A DNA stretch of 64,000 nt from Christensenella sp034926635 (GCA_034926635.1 JAYFQX010000011.1:34664-98663), one strand, 5' to 3'. Positions 9,082-18,281 are shown, numbered from the stretch's first letter. Program-made: numbers and translations. Notes: generated by a model not told the origin, from the sequence alone.

Positions 9082-10416
9082 TTGGTACATTTAATAGAAT
9101 TTTGCGGGCATTATGCGGCACTGGATGTGGAATCCGGGGCAGTGCACGCGGTTGACAAGGCCGCGATGAGCGTTCTGACGTTTAAAAATGCGGGTAAAAC
9201 AAACGAGCAGATTATCCACGACCTGGGCGAAGAGGCACAGGACGTGTTAAATGAAATAGACGAATTGATCGCGCAGGGGCTTTTATATTCTGCGTGTGAG
9301 ATGGATGCAGAGCATATTCGTTTTAACGAACCGGTGATCAAGGCGCTTTGTTTGCTGATTGCACAGGACTGTAATTTGCGCTGTTCCTATTGCTTTGCAC
9401 AGACAGGGGAATATCATGGTACGCGAGCACTGATGGATCTCAAAACGGCAAAGGCATCGCTCGATTTTTTGATTTCCCATTCAGGCAACCGGAGAAATTT
9501 GGAAGTTGACTTTTTTGGCGGGGAACCGCTGATGAATTTTGACGTTGTGAAAAAGACGGTAGAGTATGGTCGGGAATTAGAAAAAAAGTTCAATAAGAAT
9601 TTTCGTTTTACGCTCACCACAAACGCCTATCATGTTACGGACGAAATGGCAGATTTCATCAACCGGGAGATGAAAAATGTCGTCATCAGTATTGACGGTC
9701 GTAAGGAAGTACATGACAAGATGCGTAAAAACGTCGTGGGGGAAGGCAGCTATGATCGTGTGTTAAAAAATGCACATAAGATTATTGACGGCCGCGGCGG
9801 AAAAGAATATTATGTGCGCGGTACCTATACGGCGGACAACCTGGATTTTGCCGCAGATGTTTGTGCGATTGCGGACGCTGGCTTTGACCAGGTTTCCGTT
9901 GAACCCGTGGTAACAGGAGAAGATTATGCAATCCGGGAGGAACATATCCCAGAGATCAAGCATGAATATGAGATTTTGGCGCGGGAATTTTTGAAACGCG
10001 AAAAAAGCGGGAACGGGTTTAACTTTTTCCATTTTATGATTGATTTAAATTCCGGCCCGTGCCTCAACAAACGGCTGCGCGGCTGCGGCGCAGGCAGCGA
10101 ATATCTGGCGGTGACGGCAGACGGCAAGCTTTATCCGTGTCACCAGTTTGCAGGTATGGAAGATTTTTATATGGGCGACGTGACGGACGGGAACGTAAAC
10201 CCTGAGATTGCAGACGACTTTTTAAAAACTCATGTATTTAGCAAGGAAGGGTGTTCCGAGTGCTGGGCAAAATATTATTGTTCCGGCGGTTGTGCGGCCA
10301 ATGCGTTCCACGCAACAGGCAGTATTCGCAAACCTTATAAAATTGGGTGTGAGACCGAAAAGAAGCGGATTGAGACGGCGATTGCCATCAAGACATTCCA
10401 GGAAGAGCTTTTATGA
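9082..10416 (+). CDS. scfB: Thioether cross-link-forming SCIFF peptide maturase (radical SAM/SPASM)
   Basis: 444 residues, the length expected for this family. The N-terminal segment (about 1-85) resembles a RiPP recognition element. The radical-SAM cluster motif is CNLRCSYC (Cys 97, 101, 104). The C-terminal SPASM/Twitch region has CGAGSEYLAVTADGKLYPC and CSECWAKYYCSGGC, expected to hold two auxiliary [4Fe-4S] clusters. It installs thioether bridges in the upstream SCIFF peptide. The start is TTG at 9082, preceded by GAAGGAGG (9063-9070) at 11 bases; there is no competing ATG in the conserved N-terminus. Its stop overlaps the next start as ATGA, implying translational coupling. Confidence 0.95.
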   Translation: MVHLIEFCGHYAALDVESGAVHAVDKAAMSVLTFKNAGKTNEQIIHDLGEEAQDVLNEIDELIAQGLLYSACEMDAEHIRFNEPVIKALCLLIAQDCNLRCSYCFAQTGEYHGTRALMDLKTAKASLDFLISHSGNRRNLEVDFFGGEPLMNFDVVKKTVEYGRELEKKFNKNFRFTLTTNAYHVTDEMADFINREMKNVVISIDGRKEVHDKMRKNVVGEGSYDRVLKNAHKIIDGRGGKEYYVRGTYTADNLDFAADVCAIADAGFDQVSVEPVVTGEDYAIREEHIPEIKHEYEILAREFLKREKSGNGFNFFHFMIDLNSGPCLNKRLRGCGAGSEYLAVTADGKLYPCHQFAGMEDFYMGDVTDGNVNPEIADDFLKTHVFSKEGCSECWAKYYCSGGCAANAFHATGSIRKPYKIGCETEKKRIETAIAIKTFQEELL

Positions 10417-10931
10417 TCAGTTCATATAATGGAAAAGAACCGAAGTTCAAAGAACGTGTTTTTGTTCACGAAAGTGCCGTAGTCATCGGTGACGTGCAGC
10501 TTGACGCGGATGTCAGCGTGTGGCCATGCGCTGTCCTGCGTGGTGACGTCAGTGCAATACGGGTACAAAACGGCAGCAACATACAGGATGGCTGCGTCTT
10601 GCATACCATGACAGACAAACCGCTGTTGGTCGGTAAAAACGTGGTAGTCGGACACCGGGCGGCTCTGCATTCCTGCGTGCTGGAAGACGATGTATTGGTC
10701 GGTATCGGCGCGATTGTATTGGATGGCGCAGTGGTGGGCAAGGGAAGCTGGGTAGCTGCGGGAAGCGTATTGCCCCCGGGTAAAATTTATCCCGGAAATA
10801 TGCTCATTATGGGCTCGCCCGCAAAGGCTGTCAGGGAATTAACGGATGGCGAGAGAGCAGCGCAGAAAAAGAATGTATCACGGCATATCCAAAAAGCACA
10901 GCTTTATAAGGAAACCGAAAAACCATTGTAA
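10413..10931 (+). CDS. Gamma-carbonic-anhydrase-like hexapeptide-repeat protein (YrdA family)
   Basis: 172 residues of left-handed beta-helix hexapeptide repeats (for example VSVWPCAVLRGDVSAI and VGIGAIVLDGAVV), with histidines in DGCVLHTM and VGHRAALHSC at the zinc-ligand positions of gamma-class carbonic anhydrases. Members bind a divalent metal as trimers; many lack proven carbonic anhydrase activity. The start codon overlaps the maturase stop (ATGA), so the gene is in the same operon, but the family is common and a role in SCIFF maturation should not be assumed. Confidence 0.88.
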   Translation: MISSYNGKEPKFKERVFVHESAVVIGDVQLDADVSVWPCAVLRGDVSAIRVQNGSNIQDGCVLHTMTDKPLLVGKNVVVGHRAALHSCVLEDDVLVGIGAIVLDGAVVGKGSWVAAGSVLPPGKIYPGNMLIMGSPAKAVRELTDGERAAQKKNVSRHIQKAQLYKETEKPL

Positions 10932-10986
10932 GCACATAATATCAAGCGAAATGGGTGGTTTTCTGCCGACTGTTGCGTATTTGAAA

Positions 10987-11015
10987 TTGATTTGACCGTA
11001 GTAATATGGTAAAAT
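10987..11015 (+). promoter_or_regulatory. Possible promoter upstream of the symporter gene
   Basis: TTGATT (10987-10992), 17-base spacer, TAAAAT (11010-11015). A hairpin with a T-run begins right after it (11021-11058), so transcripts from it would be short unless antitermination occurs. A second TATAAT at 11073-11078 with a poor -35 may be the main promoter. Confidence 0.35.
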
Positions 11016-11020
11016 GAAGG

Positions 11021-11058
11021 TACGGCGATGTAATTGCATATGCCGTATCCTTATTTTT
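11021..11058 (+). terminator. Hairpin with T-run ahead of the symporter gene
   Basis: TACGGC (11021-11026) pairs with GCCGTA (11042-11047), followed by TCCTTATTTTTT. It is probably the terminator of the SCIFF-maturase-gammaCA operon, about 90 bases after its last stop codon. Confidence 0.55.
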
Positions 11059-11110
11059 TCCGTTTGTTTCGGTATAATATTGGGGTAATTCTTGTTTGAG
11101 GGGTATTTAT

Positions 11111-12601
11111 ATGGCTTTTGATTGGGGAGTTGTTATTTCCTTTATCGGTTACTTTGTGTTTGTGCTGCTGATCGGTTTCTATTTTTATAAGCGGTCATCC
11201 AATATTTCGGATTATGTATTGGGCGGGCGTGGGCTGAACCCTGCGGTTGCGGCGCTTTCTGCGCAGGCGTCTGATATGAGCGGCTGGCTTTTGATGGGGC
11301 TTCCGGGCGCGCTGTATTTATCCGGTATGAGCGAAGTATGGATTGGCGTAGGCCTTGCGGTAGGCGCCTATTGCTCATGGCTTGTGGTTGCAAAGCGGCT
11401 GCGGCAATATTCATTTGTTGCGGGGGACTCGATCACGATCCCGGAGTTTTTTGAAAACAGATTCAAGGATAAATCCGGGGTGCTGCGCCTTGTCAGCTCG
11501 GTCGTGATCCTCGTATTTTTTACATTTTATGTGGTTTCGGGTTTTGTTTCCGGCGGAACGGTGTTTACTGCCGTATTCCCGGGGATGGATTATCAGGTTG
11601 CAATGATTATCTGTGCCGCGGTTATTATTGTCTATACCTTTATGGGCGGTTTTAAGGCGGTCTGCTGGACGGATTTCTTTCAGGGTATGTTGATGCTGGT
11701 TGCGATTTTTGTTGTGCCGCTGGCAGCGATGGGCAAGCTTGGCGGTCCGGAAGAGGCGTTTACCGCCGCAAACAACATTGCCCCGGGATTCCTTAACCCT
11801 TTTACGGACACAAACGGTGCGGCGCTTTCTCCCATGGTTTATATTTCAAATCTTGCATGGGGGCTTGGATATTTGGGTATGCCCCACATTATTATTCGTT
11901 ATATGGCAATTAAAGAGCCGCGTATGATTAAAGCTTCCCGCCGGATTGCAACGGGGTGGATTGTGCTCGCACTGGCAGGCGCGATTATGGTAGGGCTTTT
12001 CGGTCGCGTATACCTTGGCGATGTCTTTACAGACGCAGCGGGCGCGCAAACAGTATTTTTGGTGATGGCAGGCAAGTTATTTGTCCCGGTGATTGCCGGG
12101 ATCCTGCTTTCCGCAATTCTTGCCGCGGTAATGAGCACTGCGGATTCGCAGCTTTTGGTGGCATCCTCCGCGATCACAGCGGATATCTATGGACGCTTTG
12201 TCAAGAAAAAGCCTTCTGAAAAGAAGTTGATGTGGATCGGCAGGATCGGCGTTATTGTGATTGCGGTCATTGCGGCGATTTTGGCACGTGACCCGCAAAC
12301 CTCCATTATGGCGGTGGTTTCATTTGCGTGGGCGGGCTTTGGGAGTGCCTTTGGACCGGTTGTGCTGCTTGCGCTGTTTTGGAAGCGTACCACGAAATGG
12401 GGCGCTATCGCAGGTATGGCGACGGGATTTTTGGTGGCGATTCTCTGGAACCAGTTCCTTGCGGGACCGACCGGGCTTTATGAGATCGTGCCGGGCTTCC
12501 TGCTTGCGCTTGCGGCAGGTGTGATTGTCAGCTTGATTGACAAAAAGCCTTCCAAAGAGATGGAAAAAGAATTTGAAGCGGCGAGGGTCGATCAGGTATA
12601 A
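11111..12601 (+). CDS. putP: Sodium/solute symporter, PutP (sodium/proline) type
   Basis: 496 residues with about 13 hydrophobic helices, the length and layout of the SSS family. Landmarks are the N-terminal helix followed by ADY-like region (SDYVLGGRGLNPAVAALSAQASDMSGWLLMG, at about residues 31-61), the family hallmark with the sodium-binding core and the LGYLGMPH motif of PutP. It imports proline, or a close relative, with Na+ at the cytoplasmic membrane. The ATG at 11111 has GAGGGG seven bases upstream; an in-frame TTG 15 bases earlier has no ribosome site. It is followed by a terminator, so it is monocistronic. The substrate assignment rests on overall resemblance only. Confidence 0.9.
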   Translation: MAFDWGVVISFIGYFVFVLLIGFYFYKRSSNISDYVLGGRGLNPAVAALSAQASDMSGWLLMGLPGALYLSGMSEVWIGVGLAVGAYCSWLVVAKRLRQYSFVAGDSITIPEFFENRFKDKSGVLRLVSSVVILVFFTFYVVSGFVSGGTVFTAVFPGMDYQVAMIICAAVIIVYTFMGGFKAVCWTDFFQGMLMLVAIFVVPLAAMGKLGGPEEAFTAANNIAPGFLNPFTDTNGAALSPMVYISNLAWGLGYLGMPHIIIRYMAIKEPRMIKASRRIATGWIVLALAGAIMVGLFGRVYLGDVFTDAAGAQTVFLVMAGKLFVPVIAGILLSAILAAVMSTADSQLLVASSAITADIYGRFVKKKPSEKKLMWIGRIGVIVIAVIAAILARDPQTSIMAVVSFAWAGFGSAFGPVVLLALFWKRTTKWGAIAGMATGFLVAILWNQFLAGPTGLYEIVPGFLLALAAGVIVSLIDKKPSKEMEKEFEAARVDQV

Positions 12602-12620
12602 AAAAGAAAAAACAGAACGA

Positions 12621-12648
12621 AGGGATGGACTTATACCGTCCCTTTTTT
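12621..12648 (+). terminator. Intrinsic terminator after the symporter gene
   Basis: AGGGATGG (12621-12628) pairs with CCGTCCC(T) (12636-12643) around a short loop, then TTTTTT. It lies 19 bases after the stop codon. Confidence 0.85.
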
Positions 12649-12752
12649 GTTGGAGCAGTATGCAGGCACAACGGAAAATTGTTTTAAAAAGCCTGTAGTG
12701 CAGTATTAATAACCAGAGGGAATTAAGCGTATACTTTCATAACGTAATCGGG

Positions 12753-12758
12753 TATAAT
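12753..12758 (+). promoter_or_regulatory. Likely -10 element of the metA-cysK promoter
   Basis: TATAAT at 12753-12758, 46 bases before the metA ATG. The region 17 bases upstream is not a clear -35. The 156 bases between the preceding terminator and metA show no recognisable S-box riboswitch. Confidence 0.45.
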
Positions 12759-12804
12759 ATACGATAAACAGTTTTTAAAAACGAAAGAAAGGGGAAATGG
12801 AATT

Positions 12805-13734
12805 ATGCCTATTAACATTAACAGCAAGCTGCCTGCGGCCAGAACGCTCGCACAGGAGGGCATTTTTACCATGCCCCTGGAACGCGCAGTTCAGCAGGAT
12901 ATCCGCCCGCTGCGGATTGTGATCTTAAATATCATGCCCACCAAAGAACAGACGGAGACGCAGCTCATCCGACTTCTGGCAAATTCGCCGATCCAGGTGG
13001 AGGTAGTGCTGCTGCATCCTGCAACGCACGTCTCCAAGAACACGCCGATCGAATATTTGAATACATTTTATAAAACATTCGACGATATTAAGGATGAAAA
13101 ATATGATGGTTTGATCATAACCGGCGCGCCTGTAGAGATGATCCCGTTTGAAGAAGTAACCTATTGGGAAGAAATGGAACGGATCATGAAGTGGAGCCTG
13201 ACCAACGTCTATTCCACTATGCATATCTGTTGGGCGGCGCAGGCTGGGTTGTATTACCATTACGGCATCCAGAAATATCCGTTCGAACATAAGCTTTCCG
13301 GGGTGTATCTGCATAAACGTATCCAGAACAACCGACCGCTCCTGCGTGGATTTGATGATGAATTCTGGGCGGTGCATTCGCGCAATACTTATATCAAGAA
13401 AACGGATATTGAAAAGAAGCTGGAGCTGGAAATTTTGTGCGAGTTTGGCGATGACGGGGTTTATATTGTTTCTGCAAAACGCGGCAGGCAGATCTTTGTG
13501 ACAGGGCATCCGGAATATGACGCAAATACGCTTAAAACGGAATATATCAGGGATATTTCCCGAGGGCTGGACGTTCCGGTTCCCGCAAATTATTTCCCGA
13601 ATAATGATCCGACCAAGCCGCCTGTTGTGCGCTGGCGTGCGCATGGAAGCTTGCTTTTTAACAATTGGCTTAACTATTATGTATATCAGGAAACGCCGTA
13701 CGATGTACGCGCGATCCGAAAAGAGGGGGAATAA
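12805..13734 (+). CDS. metA: Homoserine O-acyltransferase MetA, predicted acetyl-CoA-specific
   Basis: 309 residues, full length. The nucleophile Cys142 sits in HICWAAQAG, and the His/Glu of the triad follow in the FVTGHPEYD region. Position 111 in TGAPVEM is Glu. In the MetA family, Glu at 111 goes with acetyl-CoA use (as in Bacillus) and Gly with succinyl-CoA (as in E. coli), so the expected product is O-acetyl-L-homoserine. AAAGGGGAAA supports ATG 12805. cysK follows after two bases, forming a small sulfur-amino-acid operon; a sulfhydrylase that would use O-acetylhomoserine directly is not in the window. Confidence 0.96.
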   Translation: MPININSKLPAARTLAQEGIFTMPLERAVQQDIRPLRIVILNIMPTKEQTETQLIRLLANSPIQVEVVLLHPATHVSKNTPIEYLNTFYKTFDDIKDEKYDGLIITGAPVEMIPFEEVTYWEEMERIMKWSLTNVYSTMHICWAAQAGLYYHYGIQKYPFEHKLSGVYLHKRIQNNRPLLRGFDDEFWAVHSRNTYIKKTDIEKKLELEILCEFGDDGVYIVSAKRGRQIFVTGHPEYDANTLKTEYIRDISRGLDVPVPANYFPNNDPTKPPVVRWRAHGSLLFNNWLNYYVYQETPYDVRAIRKEGE

Positions 13735-13736
13735 AA

Positions 13737-14642
13737 ATGAAACCAGCTGAAGTATTAACGGATTTAATCGGCAACACGCCGCTGCTGCAGTTAAATCACA
13801 TTAACCCAATGATTTGGGGAAAGCTCGAGTATTTTAATCCGCAGGGCAGCGTGAAAGACAGGGCAGCGTACTATATGATGAAAAACGCTCTGGAGCAAGG
13901 CGAGATTTCCAAAGATACGGTAATTGTGGAATCGACAAGCGGCAATACGGGTATTGCGCTTGCTTATATTTGTACTTGCCTTGGTATGAAGCTGGTGCTT
14001 ACCATGCCGGAATCCATGAGTGATGAGCGGAAGAAATTACTGGCAGCCTTGGGCGCAGAATTGGTGCTGACCCCGGCTTCTGAGGGGATGCGCGGAGCGA
14101 TCAATAAGGCAAAACGTATTTGCGAGGATCGTAATGGCTATATGGTAGGACAGTTTGAGAACCCGGCGAATGCGCAGGCGCACCGCGAGACAACAGGACC
14201 TGAAATTGTGCGGGACATGGAGGGAAATGTTGATATTTTTGTAGCGGGTGTAGGTTCCGGCGGCACGATCACCGGTGTGGGCGAGGTGCTTCGGGAAAAA
14301 TGTCCAGGTTGCAAAATTGTGGCGGTAGAACCGGCGGAAAGCCCGGTATTGTCGGGAGGACGCCCGGCGCCGCATAAAATACAGGGAATTGGAGCAGGCT
14401 TTATCCCAAAATTGTTAAACCGCGATATCATTGACGAGGTCGTCGCAGTTTATGCGAAGGAGGCGTTTGAAGCCGTACGGCTGCTTTCTCATAGGGAAGG
14501 CGTATTATGCGGTGCATCGTCCGGAGCGGCGCTTGCAGCCTGCATGAAGCTGGCACAAAGACCGGAGAACGAGGGCTGCAGGATCGTAACTATTTTCCCG
14601 GATACCGGAGAACGGTATTTATCGACAGGCTTGTTTGAATAA
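13737..14642 (+). CDS. cysK: Cysteine synthase (O-acetylserine sulfhydrylase)
   Basis: 301 residues, fold-type II PLP enzyme. The Schiff-base lysine is Lys40 in NPQGSVKDRAA. The substrate-binding loop is STSGNTGIAL, and the phosphate-binding glycines are in VGSGGTITGVG. It condenses O-acetylserine with sulfide to give L-cysteine. It starts two bases after metA stops, so the two are co-transcribed and probably coupled. GGGGGA within the end of metA serves as its ribosome site. A close paralogue acting on O-phosphoserine or in methionine-cysteine interconversion cannot be excluded from sequence. Confidence 0.95.
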   Translation: MKPAEVLTDLIGNTPLLQLNHINPMIWGKLEYFNPQGSVKDRAAYYMMKNALEQGEISKDTVIVESTSGNTGIALAYICTCLGMKLVLTMPESMSDERKKLLAALGAELVLTPASEGMRGAINKAKRICEDRNGYMVGQFENPANAQAHRETTGPEIVRDMEGNVDIFVAGVGSGGTITGVGEVLREKCPGCKIVAVEPAESPVLSGGRPAPHKIQGIGAGFIPKLLNRDIIDEVVAVYAKEAFEAVRLLSHREGVLCGASSGAALAACMKLAQRPENEGCRIVTIFPDTGERYLSTGLFE

Positions 14643-14671
14643 TTTTGTCAGTCGCTATGCTTTGATTTTGG

Positions 14672-14712
14672 ACGGGCGTATGTTCCGCTTTTTGGAAATA
14701 CGCCCGTTTTTT
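14672..14712 (+). terminator. Intrinsic terminator of metA-cysK
   Basis: ACGGGCGTAT (14672-14681) and ATACGCCCGT (14698-14707) form a perfect 10-bp stem with a 16-base loop, followed by a T-run. It abuts the stop codon of the converging gene and lacks a T-run in the other direction. Confidence 0.88.
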
Positions 14713-16249
14713 ATAATAATTTATTTAATTCGGAGATCTCACGATGCAGTTTTGCGGCGGCGGTTCCTCCCGGTGTCTGCTGGCGCATTTGCTGTTGTGC
14801 GTTTCTTTGCAGGTAATCATAAAATGATGCGGATAGATTTTGTTCGGTAACGTCAAATAAGGAAAAAGGCACAGGCTCATGGATTAACAGCGTCCGCTGT
14901 GCACCTTTTGCATAAATTGTCGCTCCGTCAGATGGCGGCGTATCCGTAAGGATAACGCGGTAATTTGGATATGATTCCAGGCAGTGCAGGATGTTCTGCA
15001 GATGGGATTTATATTCGCCGGGCGTATAAAAGAGCGCTTTGTCGGAGAGGACAGAGGTGCCGGGAATGGGAACCTTTCCTTCCATTACTTCATCCAGCGG
15101 CGGAAGGCACATTATTTCTGTTAATTTATGCGAGGCAAATGTCTGCGCCCGGCGCTGCATGCGTGAATATAAAACATGGGCAAGATAATTGCAGCTTGCC
15201 GTTTTTGCGCTTTTCAGGCGCTGTATGGTTTCCAGAGGAAGCGAAATTGTGGAAAGATAAATGGATTGACAAATACTATCTGCTGCAATACTGTCAAATT
15301 GTGCCAGGCATTCCAGAATTTCTTCGGGTTCCTGCGCGGTATAGCGTTTTGTCATGGGAATACAGCGATCAAGAATATCCTGAAAATAACGGTTATAAAT
15401 ATCGCACGTAATGGGATCAATGGAAAGCGTGGTGATCTGCGTCTCTTCTTGCCCGGAAAGCGACATTGAGGATAAAAAAATGCTGTCAGGAACAACGAGA
15501 ATCGTACGCCGATGCAGCCCGTCGCGCGCAAACGGATAATAAAACTGATGCAGCGAGCCGGACATGTAAGCCGACAGCCAGTATTTTACAGAATGCAGAG
15601 AACTCTCAAGACCACCGAGCGGAGGCAGAATTTGCTGACAGCAGCAGCCTTTTGCAATCAACTGCCGCATGGCGCGTTCCAGCTCGGAGGTAAAAATGGC
15701 GTCTTTAAGAAAACCGGTATCTTCATCCGAAAAAATTCGGATGATGCTGGGTTCTTCCCGTGCGAGGATAAAAGCGATAAAATCACGTACCGCCTGTCTC
15801 TTTCCGATATTTTGATAATAGGCAAGATATCCGTTGTTTTCCATTCCACGGGGGTTGCTCAAGGCGTGTACAAACGGAGGGAGTTCCTTTTTATTGGTGT
15901 TAACCGCTTCGAATTTTGTCAGAAACCGCCCTGCATTATTCTGGTCTATGGAATCAGGACGGATAAGCCAATCAAAGATAATATTGGAAAGCGTACTGTG
16001 TTCGGCGCCGGGGTGTAACCGAATATCGCATGTTAATTCATAAAGTGCGGAAATAAGGTAGTTGGAATCAAAACGCGGGGCAAAATAATCCGCCATGGCA
16101 CGGATGATTTCTTTTTTTAAGGGCATTCCGCGCGAACCGGTTTTCATGCGGCTGATTTGCGCGCTGTCTACTTTAATTGCACGGGCGATTGCTGCATTTG
16201 TTGTCGCTGTAAGAGCGAGCAATGCAGATAATTTTTCGGAATATTTCAT
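14711..16249 (-). CDS. Unknown protein with N-terminal helix-turn-helix
   Basis: 512 residues from the ATG at 16249, which has AAGGAG seven bases upstream on this strand; an upstream in-frame Met lacks a site. Residues about 1-65 look like an XRE-type helix-turn-helix (TTNAAIARAIKVDSAQISRM). The remaining 440 residues match no family I recognise; they are soluble, with several Cys and no membrane helix. The gene diverges from the Cache/GGDEF-like gene at 16431, and a perfect inverted repeat lies in between, so it may regulate itself and the c-di-GMP genes. That is inference from layout only. Confidence 0.75.
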   Translation of the reverse strand: MKYSEKLSALLALTATTNAAIARAIKVDSAQISRMKTGSRGMPLKKEIIRAMADYFAPRFDSNYLISALYELTCDIRLHPGAEHSTLSNIIFDWLIRPDSIDQNNAGRFLTKFEAVNTNKKELPPFVHALSNPRGMENNGYLAYYQNIGKRQAVRDFIAFILAREEPSIIRIFSDEDTGFLKDAIFTSELERAMRQLIAKGCCCQQILPPLGGLESSLHSVKYWLSAYMSGSLHQFYYPFARDGLHRRTILVVPDSIFLSSMSLSGQEETQITTLSIDPITCDIYNRYFQDILDRCIPMTKRYTAQEPEEILECLAQFDSIAADSICQSIYLSTISLPLETIQRLKSAKTASCNYLAHVLYSRMQRRAQTFASHKLTEIMCLPPLDEVMEGKVPIPGTSVLSDKALFYTPGEYKSHLQNILHCLESYPNYRVILTDTPPSDGATIYAKGAQRTLLIHEPVPFSLFDVTEQNLSASFYDYLQRNAQQQMRQQTPGGTAAAKLHREISELNKLL

Positions 16250-16301
16250 AGTCTTGCTCCTTTTGTTTATCATATCAGCCAAAAAGGAAGAAAGCAATTC
16301 T

Positions 16302-16326
16302 TTTTTGGCATGAATAATGCCAAAAA
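16302..16326. promoter_or_regulatory. Perfect inverted repeat, candidate operator
   Basis: TTTTTGGCAT (16302-16311), five bases, ATGCCAAAAA (16317-16326). It lies in the 181-bp divergent gap between the HTH gene and the Cache gene. GCCAAAAA occurs again at 16278-16285, and a partial TGGCA-ATGCC copy follows at 16327-16336. Confidence 0.5.
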
Positions 16327-16430
16327 TGGCAATGCCTTTTTAATGAATTATCATTACAAAACTATAAAAATACTATAAAATAAATATATTTGATATCACC
16401 ATAGAGATTGTTGAGGCAGAAGCGAAAGAA

Positions 16431-18281
16431 ATGAAACGATATCGCGATTTCTTTGATAAAAAAACAGGAAAAGACATTCATAGAATCGTTTTGATAGCAG
16501 TATGCCTTTGTATTGCTTTTTTATTATGTATCGCCTTTTTTATGATGGCTTTGCGCAGGGATAAGGTGGAAAGTGTTCAGGGAGAAATGCGGGGATATGC
16601 GACATCCGCGCAAAAGGGGATCGACAACCAAATCTCCGGGGATTTTCAGACGCTGCGCACAGTTGCCTCCTCCTTTTCTAAGATAGCGGAGATGGACGAG
16701 ACTTCCAAAGCGGCATTGTTTACCCAAATGAATAAAGCAAACAGCTTTATCAGAATGGGCTATGCGGATACTGACGGCAATGCTGTGATGTATGATGTTG
16801 ACGGAAGCCGTTATTCGGAAAACTATAAAAATGAATTGTTTTTTCAAGAAGCTTTAAGTGGTACGGAAGCCATGCAGGATACTTCCGCTGATCCTTATGG
16901 AAGCGGCTGGGTTTTATATTACGCGGTTCCGGTGAAGGAAAACGGTAGGATCACAGGCGTACTTCTTGCGGTGCAGAACGCGAGCTTTTTTTCAGATATT
17001 ATAGACATTTCGATCTTCAACAGTACTGGCTATGCCAATATTATAGACAGCACGGGCAAATTTGTGATCCGAACCAATAATCCGGAGGTAAGTTCAGACA
17101 GTTATACGCTGTTTGACCTTGGAAACGTGAATGCCAACGCAGCGTATTCTATCAAAATGAATTTGCTGAGCGGTGTAAGTGGGAATTACCGATTCCAGAC
17201 GCAAGATGGGGAATAGATGACATCGGTTTATATGCCTGCCGGTTATAACGGCTGGTATATCCAGATAGCGGTTCCGGATCGTTATATCATGGGGCTGTTT
17301 TATGCGACGGCAACCGGAATTATGTGGACGTTTGCAGCGGTGTTGGCAGGATTTGTGATTTTGATCTTTGTTTTTATGCGAATCGTTCATCGGGAACAAA
17401 TGAGCCTGCGCTTGCAGGCGGCACGTTTTCAGATCATTCAAAAAACGGCGCAGTGCAACTTATATGAATATGACGTCATAAACGATGTGTTGCGCTACGA
17501 ATTTGTAAAAACAGATGGAAACGTTTTGCACGGAGAACAGACCCATTATTTAAAGGAAAAAAAGTATGAGCAGCAGATCCGGGAGGATTTCTGGATGGCG
17601 TACGAGCATTTTGTTCGGCGATTGATCCGTACGCCGGGTGCGTCGATGATAGAATGTCCCGTAAAAATCGGAAATGAGGGATATTTATGGTATCGGCTTT
17701 ATTTTCAAAGTGTGACCGGAAGCAAAGGGAATACGATTACGCTGATAGGATCTTCGATTAATATTAATGATTTGATTATGCAGAGGGATTTGGCGCGTGC
17801 GGCGGCAGCGCTTGATCCGCTTACAGGTGTGCTTACCGGAAAGGCGTTTGCTGCGCAGGCGCTTGAGACTTATGAAAAAAATCGTAAGGAGAAGGAATCT
17901 GTTCTTGCGGTGATCAACATTGACCGGTTTCAAGGGCTTATAGGACGCCCGGAAGCGGATAAAAAGCTTACCATGGTCGGTGATTTATTGCCGGTGGCAT
18001 TTGGCGATGAAAGTATCATCGGAAGGTATGAGGGAGCAGGCTTTTTGGTTTTTTTCCCGGAGGCAGAGGGCATATCAATAGAAGAGAAATTCCGTCGTCT
18101 GAAAAAGCTTCTGGCAAAGGAGCAGACGACCATGCCGGTGAAGACCACCTGTAATATGGGAGCGCTTATCATCCCGGCGGGATGCAGTATGAATTTTAAT
18201 GCTATTTTGGACCGGGCGTATTATCTGGCATACAGGATAAAAGAAGACGGAAAGGAGAACTTCGTGATCGAGCGTTTATAA
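16431..18281 (+). pseudogene. Cache-TM-PAS-degenerate GGDEF protein interrupted by an in-frame TAG
   Basis: One continuous frame encodes an N-terminal membrane helix (about residues 19-41), an extracellular Cache sensor domain, a second membrane helix, a PAS-like segment and a C-terminal GGDEF fold. The frame is broken at codon 262 by TAG (17214-17216). The codons right after it (MTSVYMPAGYNGWYI) complete the Cache domain, so this is one gene, not two. The GGDEF signature is replaced by YEGAGF, so cyclase activity is not expected. An ATG follows the TAG directly, and GGGG lies just upstream, so termination-reinitiation producing two chains is conceivable. Nonsense mutation, sequencing error or readthrough are the alternatives. 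TAG is a normal stop in nearby genes such as tgt. Confidence 0.8.

Noticed and set aside
12649..12804. A SAM (S-box) riboswitch ahead of metA
   Set aside because: The gap is only about 155 bases with the -10 element near its end. The conserved S-box core and terminator are absent.
17217..18281. A separate gene starting at the ATG after the TAG
   Set aside because: Its first 20 residues complete the Cache domain of the upstream frame, so I treat both as one interrupted gene, while noting that reinitiation is possible.
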